From: Rheinheimera oceanensis | GTDB taxonomy: Bacteria; Pseudomonadota; Gammaproteobacteria; Enterobacterales; Alteromonadaceae | Length of the DNA stretch: 64,000 bases | NCBI RefSeq assembly: GCF_018831085.1 | Contig: NZ_JAGPNM010000007.1 | Coordinates: forward strand, 63,579 to 127,578 | Direction of reading: 5' to 3' | Part shown: positions 51,658-58,921 of the stretch, piece by piece | How positions within the stretch are numbered: position 1 is the first letter of the stretch | Layout of the letters: every line of letters starts with the position of its first letter | Program-made: the position numbers and the translations under genes | The notes under the pieces: model-generated | Seen by the model: only the letters and a program-made list of their open reading frames with translations | Databases searched by the model: none | What the model was told of the DNA's origin: nothing

Positions 51658-52710
51658 ATGACAACGTTATTCGACCCGATAAAAGTAGGTGATTTACAGT
51701 TACCCAATCGCATTATTATGGCGCCATTAACCCGCTGCCGTGCAAGTGAGGGCCGGGTGCCTAATGAGCTGATGGCTGAATATTATGTGCAGCGCGCCAG
51801 TGCCGGGCTTATTTTAACTGAGGCCACTTCTGTTACGCCAATGGGCGTGGGTTACCCCGACACGCCGGGTATTTGGTCAGAGGAACAAGTTGCCGGCTGG
51901 CGCAAAATTACTGCCGCAGTACATAACGCCGGTGGCCGGATAATGCTGCAATTATGGCATGTTGGCCGTATCTCTGATCCGCATTATTTAGACGGTCAGT
52001 TGCCGGTAGCCCCCAGCGCTATCGCAGCAGAAGGCCATGTTAGTTTAATGCGGCCGAAAAAGCCGTATGTTACACCAAGAGCACTGGAAACTGCCGAAAT
52101 TGCCGATATTGTTGAGGCTTACCGGCTGGGGGCTGAAAACGCGAAAAAAGCAGGTTTTGACGGCGTGGAAATTCACGGTGCCAACGGCTATTTATTGGAT
52201 CAGTTTTTACAGGACAGCACCAATAAACGCACCGACAACTACGGTGGCAGTATTGAAAACCGTGCCCGTTTAATGCTGGAAGTCACCGATGCCGTGATTT
52301 CTGTTTGGGGTGCAGGCCGGGTGGGTATGCATTTAGCGCCACGCGCAGATGCGCATACTATGGGCGACTCGCACCGTGCCGATACCTTTGGCTATGTCGC
52401 ACAGCAACTGGGTAAACGCGGTATTGCTTTTATTTGTGCCCGCGAAGCTCAGGGCGATGACAGCCTGGGGCCACAATTAAAACAGCAATTTGCTGGTGTG
52501 TATATCGCCAACGAGAAGTTTGATAAAGCCTCGGCTGAAGCCGCGCTGGTAGCAGGTACGGCTGATGCGGTAGCCTTTGGTGTGCCTTACATTGCTAACC
52601 CGGATTTAGTGCAGCGTTTTGCCAAAGATGCACCATTAAATACGCCCAGGCCCGAGCTGTTTTATGCCAGCGGCGCTGAAGGTTATACCGATTACCCTGC
52701 ACTTAGCTAA
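51658..52710 (+). CDS. nemA: Alkene reductase (Old Yellow Enzyme, NemA-like)
   Basis: FMN-dependent ene-reductase of 350 residues that reduces activated C=C bonds and electrophiles such as N-ethylmaleimide using NADPH. It shows the OYE start LFDPIKVGDLQLPNRIIMAPLTRCRA, LQLWHVGRISDP, and the substrate-binding His/Asn pair in EIHGANGYLLDQFLQ, followed by the RTDNYGGSIENRARLMLEV signature. The barrel ends FGVPYIANPDLVQRF. In E. coli nemA is controlled by the TetR regulator NemR. Here an ArsR protein takes that place. Confidence 0.93.
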   Translation: MTTLFDPIKVGDLQLPNRIIMAPLTRCRASEGRVPNELMAEYYVQRASAGLILTEATSVTPMGVGYPDTPGIWSEEQVAGWRKITAAVHNAGGRIMLQLWHVGRISDPHYLDGQLPVAPSAIAAEGHVSLMRPKKPYVTPRALETAEIADIVEAYRLGAENAKKAGFDGVEIHGANGYLLDQFLQDSTNKRTDNYGGSIENRARLMLEVTDAVISVWGAGRVGMHLAPRADAHTMGDSHRADTFGYVAQQLGKRGIAFICAREAQGDDSLGPQLKQQFAGVYIANEKFDKASAEAALVAGTADAVAFGVPYIANPDLVQRFAKDAPLNTPRPELFYASGAEGYTDYPALS

Positions 52711-52719
52711 GTGCAGACA

Positions 52720-52757
52720 GATAAAACAACACCGGCATTTGCCGGTGTTGTTTTATC
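52720..52757. terminator. Bidirectional terminator between nemA and dsbB
   Basis: A perfect 17-bp stem (52720-52736 with 52741-52757) with a 4-nt loop has A-rich and T-rich outer parts, so it can terminate both convergent genes. Confidence 0.93.
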
Positions 52758-52765
52758 AAAAAGCA

Positions 52766-53302
52766 TTAATCGCGGTAAGGGTTATTGCTAATCCGTACCG
52801 GCTGGCTTAGCAGCAGTATTGCTGCTATTACGGCATAAATCCAAAGCGATACCGCACTCCAGAATGCCATACTTTTATCTAAAAACTGCCAGATGGTGTC
52901 ACCACAACTGCCGGTGGGTTCAAATACACTTGGCAGCCATTGATCCAACGGCATCCAGCTAGGAAACTCAGCAAACAGCGCGCAACTGAAAAAGCCTCCT
53001 TCAGCCAGTAGTTGCTCAATATGCAGTAGCTCGTTGGCTTGCATAATGCCAAAACCGGCAGATGCAAGTACACCAAACACAGCCAGTAGCCTGAACAATG
53101 CATTGGCGGGCGCCAGCAAGCCAATAATGGCGGCCAGTAATACACCAACAAAAGCACTGCGGATGTAAATACATTTAATACAAGGCTGTAAGTTTAGCCC
53201 GTACTGAAAATACAGCGCGCTGGCCAATAACCCCAGGCAGGATAACATCAGCAGCATCCAGGGCCAGCGCTGCATAGATAAACGTTTGATCTGTTGTAGC
53301 AT
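52766..53302 (-). CDS. dsbB: Disulfide bond formation protein DsbB
   Basis: Inner-membrane quinone reductase of 178 residues with four spans that reoxidises DsbA. The first periplasmic loop contains PCIKC (the CxxC pair, about residue 41), and the second loop has Cys in FFSCALF and in TGSCGD, the pair that exchanges with DsbA. In E. coli dsbB is near nhaB and fadR. Here fadR is also close but nhaB is missing between them. Confidence 0.94.
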   Translation of the reverse strand: MLQQIKRLSMQRWPWMLLMLSCLGLLASALYFQYGLNLQPCIKCIYIRSAFVGVLLAAIIGLLAPANALFRLLAVFGVLASAGFGIMQANELLHIEQLLAEGGFFSCALFAEFPSWMPLDQWLPSVFEPTGSCGDTIWQFLDKSMAFWSAVSLWIYAVIAAILLLSQPVRISNNPYRD

Positions 53303-53475
53303 TTTTTATCCTTCTGACGGGAATTTTCTTCAGCTGCGGTTAATCTACGGTATTTAAGCGTAATGCACAATGCGGCTGCGGTGTTGGGCTAATTTAGAAG
53401 GGTGGCTTGTTAACTGTTGGCGCTCTGGTACAATCAGTCAACTTTTTTTCTGAACAAAAAGACGGACAGATCCGC

Positions 53476-54192
53476 ATGACTAATCTGATTAAAGCACAAA
53501 GCCCGGCCGGGTTTGCTGAAGAGTATATTGTAGACTCGATCTGGAACGGAAAATTTGCCCCTGGTTCTATATTACCAGCAGAGCGTGAATTATCTGAACT
53601 GATAGGCGTAACCCGTACCACTTTGCGTGAAGTATTACAGCGTTTAGCTCGTGACGGCTGGTTAACCATTCAGCATGGCAAGCCAACAAAAGTGAATAAT
53701 TACTGGGAAACTTCCGGTTTAAATATTCTCGAAACGCTGGCCCGGTTAGACGAAGACCAAATGCCAAAACTGGTAGATGATCTCTTGTCTGCCCGTACCA
53801 ATATCAGCGCAATTTATATTCGTGGTGCGATCAAAAACCACGCTCAGCAGGTAGTAGAGCTGTTTGCCAGTGCTGAAACGCTGGAAGATACCGCCGAGGC
53901 ATTTGCTGAATTTGACTATAATTTAAACCATGAACTGGCATTGCATTCGGCTAATCGTATTTATGTGCTGATTTTAAACGGCTTTCGTGGCTTGTATAAC
54001 AAGATTGCCCGTTTTTACTTTTCGCATCCCAAAGCCCGTGAGCTGGCACGTAAGTATTATCATCAGATCAAACTCTATGCTGAAAACGGTAAGTTTGATG
54101 AAGTGGTGTTTGCTGTACGTAAATACGGAAAAGAAAGTGGTTTGGTCTGGTCGGAGTTACGGCCGCAGATCCCCAAAGATCTGGTCGAGTAA
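53476..54192 (+). CDS. fadR: Fatty-acid metabolism regulator FadR
   Basis: GntR-family regulator of 238 residues that in E. coli represses beta-oxidation and activates unsaturated fatty-acid synthesis, released by long-chain acyl-CoA. The DNA-binding domain is almost identical to the enterobacterial one ([20 protein letters not shown], then [19 protein letters not shown]), and the FCD-like acyl-CoA domain follows. The start chosen is the ATG at 53476, giving [18 protein letters not shown] as in the family. An open frame extends upstream to 53407. A matching operator sits before fadIJ at 30297. Confidence 0.94.
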   Translation: MTNLIKAQSPAGFAEEYIVDSIWNGKFAPGSILPAERELSELIGVTRTTLREVLQRLARDGWLTIQHGKPTKVNNYWETSGLNILETLARLDEDQMPKLVDDLLSARTNISAIYIRGAIKNHAQQVVELFASAETLEDTAEAFAEFDYNLNHELALHSANRIYVLILNGFRGLYNKIARFYFSHPKARELARKYYHQIKLYAENGKFDEVVFAVRKYGKESGLVWSELRPQIPKDLVE

Positions 54193-54205
54193 ACTGCTAA
54201 ATACC

Positions 54206-54230
54206 AACCGCCTTCGGGCGGTTTGTTATT
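54206..54230 (+). terminator. Rho-independent terminator of fadR
   Basis: AACCGCC and GGCGGTT pair around a TTCG tetraloop and are followed by a T-rich tail, 14 bp after the fadR stop. Confidence 0.85.
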
Positions 54231-54326
54231 TAATGCGCTATTGGCGCTTGAGCTGTGCCAGCCTGCCAGTTATTATTGTGTGGAATAACATATTCTTTTT
54301 GGTTATATAAGGCAGAGGCAAATGCT

Positions 54327-56579
54327 ATGAAAGGCGCGGCGCATACAGAAGTGTATCTGGATAACAACGCTACTACACCGGTACTGCCGGTTGCTGCTGA
54401 GGCAGCAATGCATGCAATGCAGCGTGGCTACGGTAACCCCAGCAGCAGCCACACTACCGGTATTAAAGCTAAAGCTGAACTGGAAACCACCCGCGCTCTG
54501 GCCAGGCAGTTAATTGGTGCCAGCAGTGGTGACATTGTGTTTACCTCAGGCGCTACAGAGGGTATTCAAACGTCAATTGTCTCGGCATTAATGGCAGCCA
54601 GAGCACAGGGTAAAACCGGTGCAGCAACCTTATTACTGTATGGCGCTACTGAGCACAAAGCGGTGCCGGAAAGCCTGAAACACTGGAACCGGGTATTACA
54701 GCTCAATGCCACGGTAAAAGCCATTCCGGTTAACCGGAATGGTGTGCTCGACAGCGATTTTATCCGCGCTCACCTACCCGGTGCGGTAATGATCTGTACT
54801 ATGGCGGCGAATAATGAAACCGGAGTAAAGCAGGATTTGGTGGCGCTGGAGCAACTGATCCGCAGCGTTAACCCGCAAGTGTACTGGATGGTAGATTGTG
54901 TACAGGCGTTGGGTAAAATGCCTTTGAATATTGCCGATACCAGCATAGATTACGCGCCCTTTAGTGGCCATAAACTGTATGCGCCTAAAGGCATCGGCTT
55001 TTTGTATGTGCGCAAAGGCACACCTTATCAGCCTTTTATTGCCGGTGGGGGCCAGGAAAGCGGTTTACGCTCGGGTACTGAAAATCTGCCTGGTATCGCC
55101 GCTTTGCACGCTATTTTCTCCGAACTGGCGAAAACAAGTGGCTCTGCGTTTCAAACTGAAGCCACATTATGGCACTACCGCCAGCAGCTTATTGCTGCAT
55201 TGCTGCAGGTGTTTCCTGCCATGCAGCTTAACAGCGACGTACCGCATGTAGTGCCAACCACCATTAATTTTTCAGTGCCGGGCTTTTACAGCAAAGACAT
55301 TATGGATTTGTTTGATGCTGCCGGGATCCGGGTAAGTTCAGGCTCGGCTTGCAGCTCTAAGGTACCAAGCAGTTTTGTGCTTGATGCTATGGGGCTGGAC
55401 AGCTGGCGCTCGCAGGGAGCTATCCGTTTATCTTTTGGCCCGGCGATGACCAAAGCTGAATGTGAGCATGCCTGTCAGGCTATTGCGGCACTTAAAACGG
55501 TGGTATCCAAGCATTGTCTGGTGTTGACCGATGCCACACCAACACTGGAAATTCATGCCCGTGGTTTATTGCAGCTAAAGCATGAAGCCTTGTGTAGCTA
55601 TGTGCTGATCTGCCCTGACAGCCTCGAAGCACTGGTGATAGATCCGGTATTGCCGCTGGCCGGGCGTATTGCCAATATTATTCAGGGCCATGGCTTACAG
55701 TTAAAGGCGGTGCTGGATACTCATTTACATCAGGATCACCAGTCGGCACGCACTGAGTTGTTAACCTTGCTGGGCAATCCTTGCGCCGGCAATGGCTGTG
55801 ATGTATTGGGCTGGCCTGAACATAGCACTGAAATTCAGCTTGGACCCTATCAGTTAACCCGTTTGGCAACTCCGGGCCATACGCCTGAAGCGGTAAGTTT
55901 TTTGCTGTACAAACAGCAACAACTGCTATGTGCATTTACCGGTGATGTGATACTGCCGGGTGGGGTTGGCCGCACCGATTTACCCGGCGGCGATATTTCA
56001 GCATTGGCAAACAGCATCCGTTTGCTGGCTGGCAAAGTAGGGCAGCATACTTTGTTGTTATCCAGCCACGATTACGCTCAACGCTTTTTTACCAGTCTGG
56101 CGCTGGCGGCAACTGAGCAACCGCTGATGCAGGCGTTGCTGAATAATCAGCCACAAGCTGAATGGCAACCGCAGTTGCAGCAACAGGCTGTTACGTTGCA
56201 GCAGGCCAGCAGTTATTTTTGTGGTTTGGTTGAGGTAAGTTTGTCTGACGCCACTGATGTGATTGCTCCAGAACAGCTGGCAACATTTTTACAGCAAAGG
56301 CTACAAATGCAGGTAGTGGATGTGCGTGAGCCGCACGAGCAAAGTGCCGGTGCGCTGGCACAGTATTTACCACCGGCTTATCTGGCACAGCATAAGGTGC
56401 AGGAAATTCCGCTATCTAAGCTGGCCGATGCGGTTATTCACCGGCAATTACACAGCGAACAACCGTTATTACTGGTATGCCGCTCGGGTAACCGTAGCCT
56501 GATGGCTTGTAAGGTACTGGGGCGTTTGGGCTTTAAGCAGGTATTTAACCTCAAAGGTGGCACTGCGCTGTTGTATTAA
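54327..56579 (+). CDS. Cysteine desulfurase, persulfide-dioxygenase-like MBL and rhodanese fusion
   Basis: A 750-residue protein with three sulfur-handling domains. Residues 1 to about 395 are a class V aminotransferase/NifS-like desulfurase: VYLDNNATTP, PLP lysine in FSGHK (216) and catalytic Cys in SSGSACSS (342). Residues about 400-620 are a metallo-beta-lactamase with HxHxDH (466-471), His518 in TPGHT, Asp540 and His581, resembling persulfide dioxygenases. Residues about 645-750 are a rhodanese with active site CRSGNRS (Cys718). Start ATG 54327 follows AGAGG; upstream in-frame codons to 54255 are not family-like. A plausible role is removing sulfur from cysteine and oxidising or transferring the persulfide on one chain. 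The domain calls are solid, the pathway is inference. Confidence 0.9.
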   Translation: MKGAAHTEVYLDNNATTPVLPVAAEAAMHAMQRGYGNPSSSHTTGIKAKAELETTRALARQLIGASSGDIVFTSGATEGIQTSIVSALMAARAQGKTGAATLLLYGATEHKAVPESLKHWNRVLQLNATVKAIPVNRNGVLDSDFIRAHLPGAVMICTMAANNETGVKQDLVALEQLIRSVNPQVYWMVDCVQALGKMPLNIADTSIDYAPFSGHKLYAPKGIGFLYVRKGTPYQPFIAGGGQESGLRSGTENLPGIAALHAIFSELAKTSGSAFQTEATLWHYRQQLIAALLQVFPAMQLNSDVPHVVPTTINFSVPGFYSKDIMDLFDAAGIRVSSGSACSSKVPSSFVLDAMGLDSWRSQGAIRLSFGPAMTKAECEHACQAIAALKTVVSKHCLVLTDATPTLEIHARGLLQLKHEALCSYVLICPDSLEALVIDPVLPLAGRIANIIQGHGLQLKAVLDTHLHQDHQSARTELLTLLGNPCAGNGCDVLGWPEHSTEIQLGPYQLTRLATPGHTPEAVSFLLYKQQQLLCAFTGDVILPGGVGRTDLPGGDISALANSIRLLAGKVGQHTLLLSSHDYAQRFFTSLALAATEQPLMQALLNNQPQAEWQPQLQQQAVTLQQASSYFCGLVEVSLSDATDVIAPEQLATFLQQRLQMQVVDVREPHEQSAGALAQYLPPAYLAQHKVQEIPLSKLADAVIHRQLHSEQPLLLVCRSGNRSLMACKVLGRLGFKQVFNLKGGTALLY

Positions 56580-56629
56580 AACAGCCGGATAAAAACGCCA
56601 GCGGTGGCTGGCGTTGAGTGGTTACAAAG

Positions 56630-57310
56630 CTAGTAAAAAAACTGCTGTAGCGGATTAAGCAGCCGGGTTAAGCCTTTTTTAAACTTTAACGGCGCGCTTA
56701 ACACCGACAGACATAAGCAATCTTCGTCTGCCATAGTACGCGGTGTATGGGTATCGTCCGGTGAATTAATCAGTAAATCTCCCGCACCATATTCACCGTT
56801 TTCATCAACAATTTTACCGGCCAGCACTAATGTCATCTCCAGCCCCAAATGCGTGTGCTGGGGGACTTCAGTGTTTTTATCAATATAAAGTAACGAGATA
56901 TGATAATCGTTGCCTGCCGGCAATTTCGCTGTTGCTATACCACCCAGATGTAACCATTTACCACGGTTTGCTGCCAGGCGTTGCAAAGAACGCGGCAATA
57001 TAAACTCGCGCTGGTTAACTATGATGGGCTCAGCGGGTAAATGTGGCTGAATAGCGGCTACCTGCTTAGATAATTGCGGCTGCGCCATAATGTCATTAAG
57101 CATCTGCTGCCAGTCGGTAGTATTGGTTTTTACCGGTTGCTGTGCCAGCTGACAGGCTAAATCCGCAGTAATGTCACGGCTAAGTTGCTGACAATGCGGG
57201 CACAGGTCAATATGGGCTGCTACGGCAAGGGCTACATCGGCACTTAAGGTGCCTTCGGCATGCTGTTCCAGCAGCGACATACCGGGGTGAAACTTAATTG
57301 CGTGCGCCAT
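56630..57310 (-). CDS. chrR: ChrR-like cupin zinc anti-sigma factor
   Basis: A 226-residue anti-sigma factor pairing with the adjacent sigma. The N-terminal zinc anti-sigma domain has the HxxxCxxC motif in HIDLCPHCQQL (about residues 33-40). The C-terminal cupin domain has metal ligands in PQHTHLGLEMTLVLAG and the SPDDTHTP segment, as in Rhodobacter ChrR, where the cupin is needed for release of sigma during singlet-oxygen stress. The start overlaps the end of the sigma gene by 17 nt, typical of such pairs. Confidence 0.9.
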   Translation of the reverse strand: MAHAIKFHPGMSLLEQHAEGTLSADVALAVAAHIDLCPHCQQLSRDITADLACQLAQQPVKTNTTDWQQMLNDIMAQPQLSKQVAAIQPHLPAEPIIVNQREFILPRSLQRLAANRGKWLHLGGIATAKLPAGNDYHISLLYIDKNTEVPQHTHLGLEMTLVLAGKIVDENGEYGAGDLLINSPDDTHTPRTMADEDCLCLSVLSAPLKFKKGLTRLLNPLQQFFY

Positions 57311-57947
57311 CTAATGCCTCTCTTAATCTGTCCAGCGCTAAGCGGATGCGCGATTTCACTGTGCCCAGTGGAATAGCCAGTTCATCCGATACTTCCTGAT
57401 GCGATTTTTCCTGCAAGTATACTTTCTCAATTATCTCGCGCTGCGCCGGCGGCAGGCTGGTAAAATGCGGTGCCAACTTGTCCATCAGCAACTGGGTATC
57501 CCATTGTGATGTGTCGATGTCGGCTTCCTGTTCGGGGTATTCACCGTTAAGCCATAAGTCATCAGCACTGATATCGTCTTTACGGCTTTGCTTTTTACGC
57601 AGCATGTCAAAGCGCACATTTCTGGCAATGGTAAAAATCCAGGTAGAAGCACAACCGCGGGACGCATCGAACAGGGCCGCTTTTTTCCATACGTTGAGCA
57701 TGGTGTCTTGTACCATTTCTAAAGCCTGCTGCTCGTTACCAAACATTTTCATGCCAAAAGCTTTCAGTCTGGGGGCAAAATAATTAAATAGTTCAGCATA
57801 AGCACTGCGATCGCGCTGCAGGGCAACAAAAGTAAGTGCCTCTTCCCAGTTGTTATTGGTAATTTCTGGCCTTGTCATGGAGGCTTGTGTGTCCGGTATT
57901 GGCGAGGAGCCCCTATCATGCCTTGCTACCTTGGCTAACTTCAACAT
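57294..57947 (-). CDS. ECF sigma factor, RpoE/ChrR-associated (ECF11 type)
   Basis: A 217-residue extracytoplasmic-function sigma factor. Region 2 is seen in NYFAPRLKAFGMKMFGNEQQA and RGCASTWIFTIARNVRFDML. Region 4 is LPPAQREIIEKVYLQEKSHQ, then LGTVKSRIRLALDRL. A ChrR anti-sigma follows, so it probably responds to singlet oxygen or organic peroxides. I keep the start at 57947 because AGGAAC lies at suitable distance, and the alternative ATG at 57878 has none. The promoter upstream resembles its own recognition sequence. Confidence 0.92.
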   Translation of the reverse strand: MLKLAKVARHDRGSSPIPDTQASMTRPEITNNNWEEALTFVALQRDRSAYAELFNYFAPRLKAFGMKMFGNEQQALEMVQDTMLNVWKKAALFDASRGCASTWIFTIARNVRFDMLRKKQSRKDDISADDLWLNGEYPEQEADIDTSQWDTQLLMDKLAPHFTSLPPAQREIIEKVYLQEKSHQEVSDELAIPLGTVKSRIRLALDRLREALDGARN

Positions 57948-57995
57948 GTTTTATGTTCCTGGTTACGGTGTTCCGGCATTGCTGCTGTATTACCC

Positions 57996-58025
57996 TATTT
58001 ACGCGTTATAAGAGGTTCTGGATTG
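57996..58025 (-). promoter_or_regulatory. Possible autoregulated ECF promoter of the sigma-ChrR operon
   Basis: On the minus strand CAATCC (58020-58025) is separated by 18 bp from TAAATA (57996-58001). RpoE of the ChrR group recognises TGATCC-18-TAWR-type promoters, so the ATCC part, spacing and -10 agree, while the first two -35 bases differ. The distance to the sigma start is about 50 bp. Confidence 0.55.
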
Positions 58026-58128
58026 CCTGTTAAATAAATTAAAAATTAGAAAGGTATGTGCGTTTTATTCTGATTTTCTTCCTAAAAAGATACGTTATTA
58101 TGTATTAACTTAAAAACGGGAGACGATC

Positions 58129-58737
58129 ATGAAACACATTTTACTGATTAACAGCTCTATTAGTGGCGACAAAGGTCATTCGGCTCAGTTAGCCCAACAA
58201 TTTATTGCCAGGTTGCCAGAAGGCAGCTTTAATCTGGACACTCTGGATTTAAACGCTACACCGGTACCGCACCTGGAAATGGCCGAAATGGCCGCCTGGA
58301 TGACACCGGCAGAGCAGCGTAGCGACGAACAACAGCGTCTGGCTGCTATATCTGACGATATTGTTGCCCGTATTAAAGCGGCTGATGTGATTGTTTTAGG
58401 TGTACCAATGTACAACTTTGGCATACCGTCACAGTTAAAAGCCTTACTTGACCGGGTAGCACGTGCCGGTATTACTTTTAAATACACTGAGCAGGGGCCG
58501 GTAGGCTTGCTGGATGATAAACCTGTGGTAATTTTTGCCGCCCGTGGTGGTATTTATCAGGGTACCGGGCTGGACAGCCAAACCCCATTTTTACAAACAT
58601 TTTTTAACTTCGTTGGTTTAAAGGATCTGCATTTTGTTTATGCTGAAGGCCTTAATATGGGAACGGACGCACAACAGGCGGCACTTACCGCAGCAACGGC
58701 CCGTTTAACTGAGATCAGCGCTAAAATAGCCGCTTAA
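58129..58737 (+). CDS. azoR: FMN-dependent NADH-azoreductase
   Basis: Flavodoxin-fold quinone/azo reductase of 202 residues. It begins KHILLINSSISGDKGHS with the FMN phosphate-binding loop, has VIVLGVPMYNFGIPSQLKALLDRV (about residue 88) and AARGGIYQGTG, all AzoR hallmarks. Physiologically it is likely to reduce quinones under thiol or electrophile stress. It is divergent from the ECF sigma operon. A GGGAG site precedes the ATG and a terminator follows. Confidence 0.93.
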   Translation: MKHILLINSSISGDKGHSAQLAQQFIARLPEGSFNLDTLDLNATPVPHLEMAEMAAWMTPAEQRSDEQQRLAAISDDIVARIKAADVIVLGVPMYNFGIPSQLKALLDRVARAGITFKYTEQGPVGLLDDKPVVIFAARGGIYQGTGLDSQTPFLQTFFNFVGLKDLHFVYAEGLNMGTDAQQAALTAATARLTEISAKIAA

Positions 58738-58780
58738 CTTCTCCACAGCTGTTCGAATACTTGTTATTCACGCTGTATTT

Positions 58781-58807
58781 GCCGGTCTGGTTCAGGCCGG
58801 CTTTTTT
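58781..58807 (+). terminator. Rho-independent terminator of azoR
   Basis: GCCGGTCTG and CAGGCCGGC form a 9-bp stem with one G-U pair and a GTT loop, followed by six T. Confidence 0.9.
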
Positions 58808-58921
58808 CTGTCTGTTAATCTTGTCTGCTTTGCTGTCAGCCGCATCTGTTGGTGTGTCAGTTGCGTTACATCTGCGGTCTTTGTATAACAGAACGTCTTT
58901 TACTACTATAAGAAACTCGCT

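Noticed and set aside
53407..53475. Upstream extension of fadR by 23 codons
   Set aside because: The family start ([13 protein letters not shown] preceded by a few residues) is reached from the ATG at 53476.
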